Assembly: GCA_016704325.1 (NCBI GenBank)
Contig: JADJAG010000008.1
Location: 930,001-994,000 of the forward strand
DNA length: 64,000 nucleotides
From: Chitinophagaceae bacterium
GTDB lineage: Bacteria > Bacteroidota > Bacteroidia > Chitinophagales > UBA10324
Direction of reading: 5' to 3'
The notes beneath the pieces were generated by a model. That model did no database searches. It saw only the letters and a program-made list of their open reading frames with translations, and had not been told where the DNA came from. Positions 29,286 to 38,543 of this stretch are shown here, one piece after another. Numbering within the stretch: position 1 is the first letter of the stretch; the number at the start of each line of letters is the position of its first letter. The position numbers and the translations under genes were made by a program.

Positions 29286-31263
29286 GTGATTACAGAAGAC
29301 GTAAAGGACGAAGTAAAACCAAGCCGTAAAAAAAGTGACTATACCGCCGATAATATCCAGGTGCTCGAAGGACTTGAAGCCGTCCGCAAGCGCCCTGCCA
29401 TGTATATTGGCGATATCAGCACCCGCGGATTACACCACCTGGTGTATGAGGTAGTCGACAATTCTATTGATGAAGCACTTGCCGGATATTGCAGAAATAT
29501 CGATGTCTTTATTAATGAAGACAATTCGATAACGGTTGCAGACGATGGCCGCGGTATTCCGACGGAGATCATGAAAAAGGAAGGCCGGTCGGCATTGGAA
29601 GTAGTAATGACCGTGCTGCATGCAGGCGGAAAATTTAATAAAGACACTTACAAAGTATCCGGTGGATTGCATGGCGTGGGCGTTTCCTGCGTGAATGCAT
29701 TGTCTACCCACCTGACTGTAGAGGTTAACCGCGACGGCAAATCTTTCATCCAGGAATATGAGCGCGGCAAGCCGATGTATCCTGTTAAGCAAAACGGCAA
29801 AAGTGAACTTACCGGCACTACCGTCACCTTTTTGCCTGACCCGACAATTTTTAAGGTAACGGAATATAAGTACGATACCATTGAAGCCCGTCTGAAAGAA
29901 TTGAGTTTCCTCAACAAAGGCATCAGCCTCTCACTCACCGACCGTCGTGAAAAAGATGAAAATGGCAACCATCCTAAAGAAGTATTTTTATCGAAGGGCG
30001 GACTGAAAGAATTTGTTCAATACCTCGACAATACCCGCACTCCGTTGATTCCCGAACCTATTGTAGTAGAAGGCGCCCGCGACCAGGTTATGGTGGAGAT
30101 CGCACTGCAATACAATACGGCTTACAATGAGAATGTACACTCTTATGTAAATAACATTAATACCCTGGAAGGCGGTACCCACGTCTCCGGATTCAGAAGG
30201 GCCATCACCCGTGTATTTAAGGCTTATGCGGAGAAGAACAACATGTTCAGCAAGATTGACTTTGAAATTACCGGCGATGATTTCAGAGAAGGTCTGACTG
30301 CTGTTATTTCTGTGAAGGTTCCTGAACCCCAATTTGAAGGACAGACCAAGACCAAACTCGGGAACTCCGAAGTGCTGGGTGTGGTAGATACCAGTGTGGG
30401 AGAAATGCTCACCAACTATCTGGAAGAACATCCACGCGAAGCAAAAAGTTATTATCAGCAAGGTAGTTCTTACTGCTACAGCACGCAATGCAGCACGCAA
30501 AGCCCGAGAATTGGTGCAGCGTAAGAATGGCCTGACAGGTTCGGGCCTACCGGGAAAGCTGGCCGATTGCTCCGATAATGATCCCGAAGCTTGTGAGTTA
30601 TACCTCGTGGAAGGAGATTCTGCAGGTGGAACAGCGAAACAAGGCCGTAACAGGAGGTTTCAGGCCATTCTGCCTTTACGCGGTAAGATCCTGAACGTGG
30701 AGAAAGCGATGGAGCATAAGATTTACGACAATGAGGAGATCAAGAATATGTTTACGGCCATGGGTGTAAGCATTGGCACCGTGGGCGACGATAAAGCATT
30801 GAACGTTGAAAAGCTGCGCTATCATAAGATCATCATTATGACAGATGCTGATGTGGATGGAAGCCATATCACGACGCTGATCCTGACCTTCTTCTTCCGT
30901 TACATGAAAGAATTGATTGAAACCGGTAAGATCTATATAGCTGCACCACCGTTATACCTGGTAAAGAAAGGCAAAGAACAGATCTATTGCTGGGATGATG
31001 AAGACAGAAAAGCAGCGGTGCAGCAATTGGGTGGCGGAAAAGACGACTCCGTAAATATCCAACGCTATAAAGGTCTTGGTGAAATGAATGCAGAACAACT
31101 GTGGGAGACTACCATGAATCCTGACACGCGCACACTCTGGCAGGTAACCATCGAAAGCGCAGCGGAAGCAGATCACATCTTCTCTATGCTGATGGGCGAC
31201 GATGTACCACCACGCAGGGATTTTATTGAGAAGCATGCCAAGTACGCAAAGCTCGATATCTGA
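29286..31263 (+). CDS. gyrB: DNA gyrase subunit B (one apparent frameshift)
   Basis: About 658 residues over two frames. GHKL ATPase domain: IQVLEGLEAVRKRPAMYIGD, VDNSIDEALAGYC, DDGRGIPTEI, GGLHGVGVSCVNALS. The transducer domain includes NNINTLEGGTHVSGFR and QTKTKLGNSEV. The TOPRIM domain follows: CELYLVEGDSAGGTAKQGR and IIMTDADVDGSHI. The frame breaks in GAAGCAAAAAGTTATT near 30443. With one A fewer the protein continues EAKVIISKVVLTATARNAAR, exactly as GyrB should. As gyrB is essential, this is a sequence error. The GTG at 29286 is the apparent start. Confidence 0.95.
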
Positions 31264-31281
31264 TTCGGGCTGATCAACCAT

Positions 31282-31335
31282 AAGTCTGAAGTACTAACGG
31301 TCATTTCCCGGCGTTTGCTTCAGACTTTTCTTTTT
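31282..31335 (+). terminator. Terminator after gyrB
   Basis: AAGTCTGAAG (31282-31291) pairs fully with CTTCAGACTT (31318-31327) around a 26-base loop, followed by TTCTTTTT. Lies 19 bp past the gyrB stop. Confidence 0.65.
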
Positions 31336-31356
31336 AACGACATTTTTACCAATCGC

Positions 31357-31803
31357 ATGAAAAAAATTATCGCTTTCGTTTTCCTGATGAGCTTTGCTGC
31401 TATCACATTTGCTCAGACCATTAATGCCAGTCTTGTCCCTGAGGTAGTGAAGACTAAATTGCAGGAAAAATATCCTGCCGCAAAAGGACTTTACTGGAGA
31501 CAATCGGATGCCGGTTTTATAGAAGCCAACTTCACCAATGATGGAAAAAAATGCAATGCCCTTTTTGTAACCACCGGTGCCTGGGTGAGTACTGATTGCG
31601 AGATATCCGTTGAACAATTTCCTGCCAATGCGAAAACCTACCTGGATGATCCAAAAAATGCAGATAAGGTGACCAAGTATTTCGAATCTGATACCAAAGC
31701 TAAAGGCAAACAGTTTTCTGCTGACGTTAAAAAAGACGGCAAGTCACTACAGATTATTTTTGACAGTGATGGCAACCTGATTATGAAAGGGCCGAAGAAT
31801 TAA
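31357..31803 (+). CDS. Small secreted PepSY-like (putative BLIP-like) protein
   Basis: A 148-residue protein from ATG 31357, with signal peptide KKIIAFVFLMSFAAITFAQ. Two similar halves follow: VVKTKLQEKYPAAKGLYWRQSDAGFIEANFTNDGK and VTKYFESDTKAKG...SADVKKDGKSLQIIFDSDG. Helix-then-sheet repeats with YPxA and a Trp are typical of the PepSY-like domains of small Bacteroidota periplasmic proteins. Role unknown. Last gene before the accessory region. Confidence 0.75.
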   Translation: MKKIIAFVFLMSFAAITFAQTINASLVPEVVKTKLQEKYPAAKGLYWRQSDAGFIEANFTNDGKKCNALFVTTGAWVSTDCEISVEQFPANAKTYLDDPKNADKVTKYFESDTKAKGKQFSADVKKDGKSLQIIFDSDGNLIMKGPKN

Positions 31804-32268
31804 GTTCTTATCATCCTGATAGAAAAGACTGTTAAGAAGTATCCGCTTCACAACTTTTAAATGTACGCAACAGCAGTCCATTTGAAAGCACCGTGCTTTC
31901 TTGCGCCAAAGCGAAATGGCACCTTGTATAGCCTGAAAATCTAACAGGGCAGGTATATACTTTGCAAATAATATTAACTTGCCTTAGCAAGACGGGTTTA
32001 TTGATGATAGCATTTCAAAATTATCAGTAACAATTTTGAATGCTGTTGCCTGTTGTCATATCAATGTTAAGGAATTAAGCGCAATACGGATATTGCGCAG
32101 CTGAAAAATAAATTGTTGATTTTCAATAAGTTAATACAAAACATAAAGGCGATATAAGTGAAACCAGTGTCGCCTATCGAATGCCGGTTTCGCCTATAGA
32201 ATTGTTACCAGCAAGCGTAGGACGACCGAAAGTGCAGACATAAACCGACAGAAACGGAGGACGAAAAT
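31804..32268. other. Gene-free left edge of the accessory region
   Basis: About 460 bp without a supportable gene. The composition changes from mixed to AT-rich here. CGCCTATCGAATGCCGGTTT and CGCCTATAGAATTG (about 32170-32205) form a short direct repeat. No integrase, tRNA fragment or clear attachment site was found at this edge. Confidence 0.4.
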
Positions 32269-32354
32269 GCCAACGCTTCGCAAAATTAAAAGAGGTGTTT
32301 TGCCAACGCACTTGCCGACACAAAAACACCACATTTAATTTTGCCCAACCGCAC
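32269..32354. repeat. Imperfect palindrome, GCCAACGC class, copy 1
   Basis: GCCAACGC at 32269, then CAAAATTAAA and GGTGTTTTG (32281-32301), an apex containing GCCAACGC again, and the complementary CAAAAACACC and TTTAATTTTG (to 32344). It can fold into a two-part hairpin. Lies about 120 bp before mod. Confidence 0.65.
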
Positions 32355-32475
32355 CCAAGCCCACCCACCACCCGACCAGTGGACGGTTGACAATTTGGAG
32401 GCAACTTTTGAGAGTAAAAAGGTTTTAAAACTTATCTTTACCGACTGTAATAACGAATTGAATTTGAAAATATAA

Positions 32476-34159
32476 ATGGCAAAAAAAGATTATAGCAACC
32501 TGACCAAAGACCAATTACTTGAAGTAATTGAAAAACTGGAGGGCAAGAAAAAATACGGACTGGTTTGGGACGAAGAAAGAGTGCCAGAAAAGGTTGTAAC
32601 CGACTGCCAAGACAAATTACCTGTTTTGACAGAAGTAAAAGGCAAGGAAATAACAACAGACGAAAACGAACCAACTCACATTCTCATTGAGGGGGACAAT
32701 TATCACGCCTTATCAGTGTTGAACTATACACATAAAGGAAAAATTGACCTTATCTATATTGACCCACCTTACAATACTGGCAACAATGATTTTAAATATA
32801 ATGACAAGTTTGTAGATAAAAATGATACTTGGCGACATAGCAAGTGGCTTACTTTTATGAGCAAACGACTTGAATTAGCTAAAGAATTATTAACAGAAAA
32901 AGGAATAATTTTTATCTCAATTGACGATAATGAACAAGCACAATTAAAACTACTTTGTAATGCTATTTTTGGGGAAGAAAATTTTATTACAAACATAATT
33001 TGGGAAAGTAAGACGGGTGCTTCCGATGCCAAAACAATTGATACAATAACAGAATATATTTTGGTCTATGTTAAGTCTCCAGGAAAAACGAATTATTCCA
33101 GAAATAAGTTTTCATATGAAGTAAAGCGTTACCGCTTCACTGATGAATACGAAGAAATAAGAGGGCCTCATTATACCGATAATTTAGATAGAGGAGGTTT
33201 AAGATATAGTGACAGTTTAAATTTTCCAATAGTATGTCAAGACGGAACGACTACTAATCCAAATGGCAGAACTGAATTTGTTAATAATGGTTGGACTGAA
33301 GAAAATTTAAGTTAAATGGGTCTTGAAAACGGCACATAGCTTTATAAAAGGACAAGGAAAACCTTCAGGTTGAAAAAAAAATAAAAAAACTATATGTACG
33401 CTGACAATGAAGGAAATCCTATTGAGCGTTCTGCACCACAAAAAAATGTAATAAATGATGTAAAGACAGGAGATGGTGCAAGTTTGATAAAGCAATATTT
33501 GAACACCAAGTATTCAAATACTCTAAACCAATTCAAATTGTTGACAGAGTTATGGATTATGTAGAGTTAAAAGATGATGCTATAATTCTTGATTTTTTTG
33601 CAGGTTCAGGTACAACTGGCCATTCAGTTCTGAAATTTAATTTTGAATTTAATAGTAAACGACAATTCATTATTTGTACAAATAACGAAGGGAAAATATG
33701 AGATGAAATTACATATCCAAGAATTAAAAAAGCAATAAAAGGTTATAAAACATCTAAGGAAAAAAAATTGAAGGATTAGGCAACAACCTTAAATATTTCA
33801 AAACCTCTTTTGTCGTTAACAACAGAAACAAAGACCAATTGAAAATTGATATTACAAAGCGTTGCACTGAAATGCTTTGTTTGAAAGAAGGAATTTTCAA
33901 TTTAATCAAGGAAGAAGCAGACTATAAAATATTTCAGCAAAGCAATCACTATTTGGCAGTTTACTATGATTTTGCCAATGCTTCTCTTGACGAATTGAAA
34001 GAAGAAATGAATGCCTTGAAAGGCGAAAAGGTTTTGTATTGCTTTACCGTTGACAATCACGGTTTAGACAAAGCGAATTTCAGAGGGTGGAAAAACATTC
34101 GCCTTGAACCAATTCCTCAAAAGATTTTAGATGTTTACAAACGAATTTTCAAAAACTAA
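32476..34159 (+). pseudogene. mod: Type III restriction-modification methyltransferase (Mod), several lesions
   Basis: About 560 codons in total. The N-terminal 279 residues are intact and hold the catalytic motif LIYIDPPYNTGNNDF (DPPY) after ILIEGDNYHALSVLNY. The frame is then lost near 33310-33390, and pieces continue in other frames: YADNEGNPIERSAPQKNV, then DAIILDFFAGSGTTGHSVL (the AdoMet-binding FxGxG motif), an in-frame TGA at 33700-33702 where a Cys codon is expected (EGKI-stop-DEITYPRIKKA), another shift in the A run near 33765, and an intact C-terminus from 33839. At least four lesions lie in 500 bp. They may be sequence errors (several are in homopolymers) or true decay. It modifies the site that Res cuts. 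Res begins 3 bp later. Confidence 0.85.
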
Positions 34160-34161
34160 GA

Positions 34162-36492
34162 ATGTCATACGGAAATAAAGAATATCAAGTAAATGCAATC
34201 GGACAACTGGTTAAATCAGTTTCCGAATTATTGGCAAAAGATGCAAGTAATAAAGTTTGTGTTTTCCAAAGCCCAACAGGTAGCGGTAAAACAGTAATGG
34301 TTGCAAAATTCATAGAAGAAATAATCAAAGAATTGCCCGAAACAGATTTATGTTTTTTGTGGGTAAGCATTGGCAAAGGCGATTTACATAAGCAAAGCAA
34401 GAAATCGCTTGAAAGAATTTTTGACGGTTTTCCAAACGTAAACCTTTTGGAAGAAGAATTTTTTGGAAGCAGAAACTACATTGAGCAAAACGAAGTAGTA
34501 GTTGTAAACTGGGAAAAACTTTACAGCAAATATGCTTCTGGAGAAAATAAAGGCGAATGGAAAAACAAAGTAATGAGAGATGGCGAAGGCGTTAATTTCA
34601 TTGAGGTTTTAGAAACAACAAGAGAAAAACGCAAAATCGTTTTAATCATTGACGAAAGCCATTATGCAAGTGATGCACAACGAACAAGTGAGTTAAGAAA
34701 AATAATAAGTGCAGATGTAACACTTGAAATGAGTGCTACACCTAAAATTCAGCCTTCGGCTCAAGACATTGCCAAAGGCAATGCAAAATTTATTTACGTT
34801 GACCCAAAAGACGTAATTGAAGAAGGAATGATAAAAAAGGAACTCATCATTAATGAGAACCTTGAAAAATTAGTTGATGATGAAAAAACATCGCAAGACA
34901 TAATCATTGAAGCGGCTTACAACAAACGATTAGAACTAAAAGAAGCATACACAAATGCAGGTTCAAATATAAATCCTCTTTGTTTAATTCAATTACCAAA
35001 CGCAGAAGCAGGCGTAGCAAAGAAAGAAGTTATTGAAGCGTTTTTAGCAGACAAAGGAATTACAGAAACAAACGGAAAATTAGCAGTTTGGTTAAGCGAA
35101 GAAAAATCAGACGGATTAGATGAAATTTCAGACTTTGAAAGTGAAGTTGAATTTTTGCTTTTCAAACAAGCCATTGACACAGGTTGGGACTGCCCAAGAG
35201 CACACATACTTGTAAAACTTCGTGACATTCAAAGTTACACTTTTGAAGTGCAAACAGTTGGTCGCATACTTCGTATGCCTGAACAAATGCACTATGAGGA
35301 TGAAAACTTAAATACAGGTTTCATCTTTACCAATCTTCAAAAAATTACAGTTCAAAAAGAAGATTACAATCCGAACATCATTAAGCATTTAAAGTCGGTA
35401 AGAAAACCAATTTACAAACCTTTGTTGCTTCCATCCTACTATAAAAGTCGTGTTGACTTTGGCGACATTACAATTAGTTTCGGTAAAACATTAGAAGAAG
35501 TTTTTTGCAATGCCTTCGGCATTGAAATTAATCCGCCAATGGTAAACACAGCTGACAACGGAGAAAAAATAAAAGCCAAAGGATTAACAACAGACATTAC
35601 AACTTACAAAGAAAGTTTGTTGACCGATAAGAAAATAACAGGTAAGGAATTTGACGAAATTGCTGGAGTGCTTAATGATAGCGATGATAGAACAGCATTA
35701 GCAAAATTGGCTGACAATGATTTGCAAGATATGTTCAGTTCTGTTGTCAAAGAAAATTTAAGCGGTTTTGCACCAAAGCGTTCTGTTCCGACAGTGAGAG
35801 GTGCAATTTATCAATGGTTCAAAAAATATTTAGGTATCAATTACCAAATGGAAAACGGTATTATTCATATTCAATACTTGTTTCTACACGATAAAAATTT
35901 GAGCAAGTTTTCTGAACTGTTAAGCAAAGCAACAGGAGAATACAAACCAATTAAGAAAGCAGAAGTAAAAGCAAAAATTGAAGAAACTGTTTACGACTGG
36001 GATATTAAAAAAGAAGAATTTTTCAATCAACACACAGATGAAAAACTGGACTACAAACTTTGTATTTACGAACCTTGCTATTTAGGTAAAGACCGTTCAA
36101 CACCTGAAAAGGAATTTGAAAAACATCTTGAAACCAAAGCAGACAAAGTTGAATGGTGGTTTAAAAACGGAGTTAGCAAAAAAGATTTTTTCGGTATCAA
36201 ATACGAAGAAAACGACTTGCCTCAAACTTTTTATCCTGACTACATTATTCAACTGACATCGGGTAAAACTTTCATTGGCGACACAAAAGCAGGTAGCACA
36301 GCGACAGAAGCAAAATCAAGAGCCGAAGCGTTACAAGTTTACATCAAAGACCAAAACGCAAAAGGAAAAAATTTAGTTGGTGGCATCATTATAAAAGACG
36401 ACACAAAAAAATGGAGAGTAAACCAACAAGACATTTACAATTACGACAAAAACGATTTAACGAAGTGGGACTATTTTGACAACATAATTTAG
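34162..36492 (+). CDS. res: Type III restriction enzyme Res subunit (helicase-nuclease)
   Basis: A 776-residue protein with no lesion. Superfamily 2 helicase motifs: VFQSPTGSGKTVMVAKFIEE (Walker A, about residue 40), VLIIDESHYASDA (Walker B, about 165), LEMSATPKIQ (motif III), DTGWDCPRAH and QTVGRILRMPE (motifs V and VI). The C-terminal nuclease has FYPDYIIQLTSGKTFIGDTKAG (PD-x-DTK, about residues 690-708), the PD-(D/E)XK site. It cuts foreign DNA at unmodified head-to-head sites together with Mod. An intact Res beside a damaged Mod would be unusual in a living cell. Confidence 0.95.
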   Translation: MSYGNKEYQVNAIGQLVKSVSELLAKDASNKVCVFQSPTGSGKTVMVAKFIEEIIKELPETDLCFLWVSIGKGDLHKQSKKSLERIFDGFPNVNLLEEEFFGSRNYIEQNEVVVVNWEKLYSKYASGENKGEWKNKVMRDGEGVNFIEVLETTREKRKIVLIIDESHYASDAQRTSELRKIISADVTLEMSATPKIQPSAQDIAKGNAKFIYVDPKDVIEEGMIKKELIINENLEKLVDDEKTSQDIIIEAAYNKRLELKEAYTNAGSNINPLCLIQLPNAEAGVAKKEVIEAFLADKGITETNGKLAVWLSEEKSDGLDEISDFESEVEFLLFKQAIDTGWDCPRAHILVKLRDIQSYTFEVQTVGRILRMPEQMHYEDENLNTGFIFTNLQKITVQKEDYNPNIIKHLKSVRKPIYKPLLLPSYYKSRVDFGDITISFGKTLEEVFCNAFGIEINPPMVNTADNGEKIKAKGLTTDITTYKESLLTDKKITGKEFDEIAGVLNDSDDRTALAKLADNDLQDMFSSVVKENLSGFAPKRSVPTVRGAIYQWFKKYLGINYQMENGIIHIQYLFLHDKNLSKFSELLSKATGEYKPIKKAEVKAKIEETVYDWDIKKEEFFNQHTDEKLDYKLCIYEPCYLGKDRSTPEKEFEKHLETKADKVEWWFKNGVSKKDFFGIKYEENDLPQTFYPDYIIQLTSGKTFIGDTKAGSTATEAKSRAEALQVYIKDQNAKGKNLVGGIIIKDDTKKWRVNQQDIYNYDKNDLTKWDYFDNII

Positions 36493-36576
36493 CCAACGCA
36501 TTTGGTAGCACATTTGCATTTTTTGCCAACGCAAAAGCCAAACAAAAAATGCAAAAGAGCTACCAAGCCAACGCAC
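36491..36576. repeat. Imperfect palindrome, GCCAACGC class, copy 2
   Basis: Starts on the last codon of res. Arms TTGGTAGC plus TTGCATTTTTTG on the left and CAAAAAATGCAA plus GCTACCAA on the right, with unpaired four-base gaps at matching places and GCCAACGC at both ends and in the apex. A very regular two-part hairpin that could also stop res transcription. Confidence 0.75.
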
Positions 36577-36630
36577 AATGACACTGCAAACAATGGACAG
36601 ACAAGCAACGACAGAGAGAACGCCAGCTGG

Positions 36631-36758
36631 TAACAGCGGTTTTGCAAAAAAGCGGGTTCAGTGGTTAATTGAACATTCTACCTCGCATCAACTTTTGTGG
36701 TATATTGACAGTTTTGTGCTCCGAAATCCGCTTCTTCGCAAAGCCGCAAAACGATGCC
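36631..36758. repeat. attC-like palindrome, type A, copy 1
   Basis: Left arm TAACAGCGGTTTTGCAAAAAAGCGG, right arm CCGCTTCTTCGCAAAGCCGCAAAACG, with a long central part holding CAGTTTTGTGCTCCGAAAT. The outer AAC fits the R'' box of integron attC sites. The right end (AACGATG) departs from GTTRRRY, perhaps by base loss. Short open frames over it are not genes. Confidence 0.55.
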
Positions 36759-36909
36759 GGAAACCCTAATAACAATAGCGTTAAAAAACACACAAAAAAA
36801 AAGTACAATTTAGGACAACATATCAAACCGACTGACCACTAAACCGACCAGCCAACGCTTCGTATTTAATTTTTTTAGCCAACACACAAATTTTTTAATT
36901 CAATTTTTT

Positions 36910-36993
36910 GCCAACGCACAAAACACACTTTCATTTTTTTTGCTCACACACAAAACCACCCCTAAAAAAAATGAAAGAGTGTTTTCGCCAACG
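36910..36993. repeat. Imperfect palindrome, GCCAACGC class, copy 3
   Basis: GCCAACGC at 36910 and again at 36987. Arms AACAC-CTTTCATTTTTTTT and AAAAAAAATGAAAG-GTGTT with one unpaired base each. Lies 38 bp before the HAD gene, so it may end transcription coming from the restriction system. A related half-site (GCCAACGCTTCG, 36851) precedes it. Confidence 0.65.
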
Positions 36994-37017
36994 CTTTATT
37001 AACTCCGTGACAAACTC

Positions 37018-37025
37018 TATCTTTG
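37018..37025 (+). promoter_or_regulatory. Bacteroidota-type -7 box (TATCTTTG) directly before the HAD gene
   Basis: TATCTTTG fits TAnnTTTG. Its distance to the ATG at 37032 is only 6 bp, so the transcript would start at or next to the start codon. Probable promoter for the HAD-SDR-SIR2-kinase-S-4TM block. Confidence 0.55.
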
Positions 37026-37031
37026 AAGTAA

Positions 37032-37816
37032 ATGGAAAAAAGTATTAAAGACATATTCGTATTTGATGTTGACGGAACTTTATTGCCGCCAAGCGGTAAC
37101 AAGTTTGACGAAGAATCAAAAACCGCTTTGACATCGGTTTCAAAATATGGTGATGTAATACTTGCTTCTGCAAGACCATTGCAGGGAATTGAAAATCTGT
37201 TTTTAAAAGAAGAAATAAAAATCAATCACATAATTGCTCTCAATGGAGCATTGACAGCAACTGAAAACAAAATTTCAAAACGATTCCCGATTGCATCGGG
37301 AATCGTTAATTATTTTATCAGCAATTCCAATGCGTTCAACAACCTTTGGTTCTTCACTGAAAATGTTTGGTATTCAAGCAATCTGAATTCAAAAGAATAT
37401 TCAGTTGAAAGAAATGCAGTTTCATTTGATGCTGTTTCAATGGACAACTACCAACAAGAAAGTGTTTTGAAAATCACTATTGTTTCAAAATCAGAAATAA
37501 ATTCAACAATTCAACAACTCAAATCTATTTCAGAAGAAATAGAAATAACAACTTCCAACGATTCCTATTTTGAAATACAATCCAACAAGACAAACAAATT
37601 TTGGCAAGCCAAAAATTGTTTGTTGATTCAGATGTTCGGATTTTTTCTTTTGGTGATTCAAACAATGATATTGAACTTTTGAAAAAATCTTTTTTCAGTT
37701 GTGCAGTTGCTAATGCAACTGCACAGGCAAAAGAAGTTTCAAAATATGTTTCCACTCTCAAATATGGTAAAGGAGTGTTGGATTCTGTTAACTTTGTGGC
37801 TCATAAATTTTTTTAA
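37032..37816 (+). CDS. HAD-superfamily phosphatase, Cof-like (one apparent frameshift)
   Basis: About 261 residues in two frames. Motif I is IFVFDVDGTLLPPSG (DxDGT, residues 10-14), motif II VILASARPLQG, then a C2-type cap domain, and after the shift FSFGDSNNDIELL (motif IV). The break is in TTTTGGCAAGCCAAAAATTG (37598-37620). Correcting one base gives ASQKLFVDSDVRIFSFGDS. Cof-type HADs remove phosphate from sugar phosphates or nucleotides. First gene of the co-directional block, 25 bp before the SDR gene. No DNA- or phage-specific feature in itself. Confidence 0.82.
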
Positions 37817-37841
37817 ATTCTCAAACTAAATAAATATTAAA

Positions 37842-38537
37842 ATGGATAACAATGGATATGTCCTAATTACTGGTGCTGGAAGCGGTTTAGGCAAAAGTTT
37901 CGCAATCGAATTTGCGAAAAGAAACTTTCCAGTTGTTCTTGTCGGCAGAACAAAATCAAAACTTGACTCCGTTAGTAGCGAATGCGGAAAAAATAATTCG
38001 CTTGTAATTGTTGCTAATGTTGGCAAGCACGATGAAGTTGAAAGATGCTTCAAGGAAGCGAATGAATGGAAAGGTTTTCCATCCATCGTAATCTCATGTG
38101 CAGGTGAAGGAGTGTTCGGACACGTGGGCAAGTTCACAGACGATCACATTGAACGAGTGCTTTCGGGAAATCTCATTGGGACAATTTTCGTTTCTCAAAA
38201 AGGACTTGTTGAGATGAAAGAGAAAGGCGGAACAATTGTAAATGTTATGTCCACCGCAGCAACAATGGGAAGAGTAAACGAAAGTATTTATTGTGCGGCA
38301 AAATGGGGAGCAAAAGGTTTTACTGAATCACTTCGTTTGGAAACGAAAGGAACGAAAGTAAAAGTTGTTGCAGTTTACCCTGGGGGAATTCAAACTCCAT
38401 TTTGGAGTGAGAAGTGTGGGATGCAACCTGACACAAGCGGTTTTATGAAACCTGATGAGTTAGCAAAAACTTTAGCAGATAATATTCTTGACAAGCAGTC
38501 GCTTTATGTTCCTGATATTATTCTCAATAGAATTTAA
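37842..38537 (+). CDS. Short-chain dehydrogenase/reductase
   Basis: A 231-residue protein. The nucleotide-binding loop is VLITGAGSGLGKSFAIEFA, and VVLVGRTKSKL suggests NADP(H) preference through the Arg after the second strand. The Ser of the active site lies in NVMSTAATMG and the catalytic pair in YCAAKWGAKGF. A complete classical SDR. Substrate unknown. 6 bp before the SIR2/IF-2B gene and 25 bp after the HAD gene, so it belongs to the same transcript. Confidence 0.9.
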   Translation: MDNNGYVLITGAGSGLGKSFAIEFAKRNFPVVLVGRTKSKLDSVSSECGKNNSLVIVANVGKHDEVERCFKEANEWKGFPSIVISCAGEGVFGHVGKFTDDHIERVLSGNLIGTIFVSQKGLVEMKEKGGTIVNVMSTAATMGRVNESIYCAAKWGAKGFTESLRLETKGTKVKVVAVYPGGIQTPFWSEKCGMQPDTSGFMKPDELAKTLADNILDKQSLYVPDIILNRI

Positions 38538-38543
38538 AACATT

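Noticed and set aside
36578..36769. Short open frame after res
   Set aside because: It lies over the attC-like palindrome and has no protein-like features.
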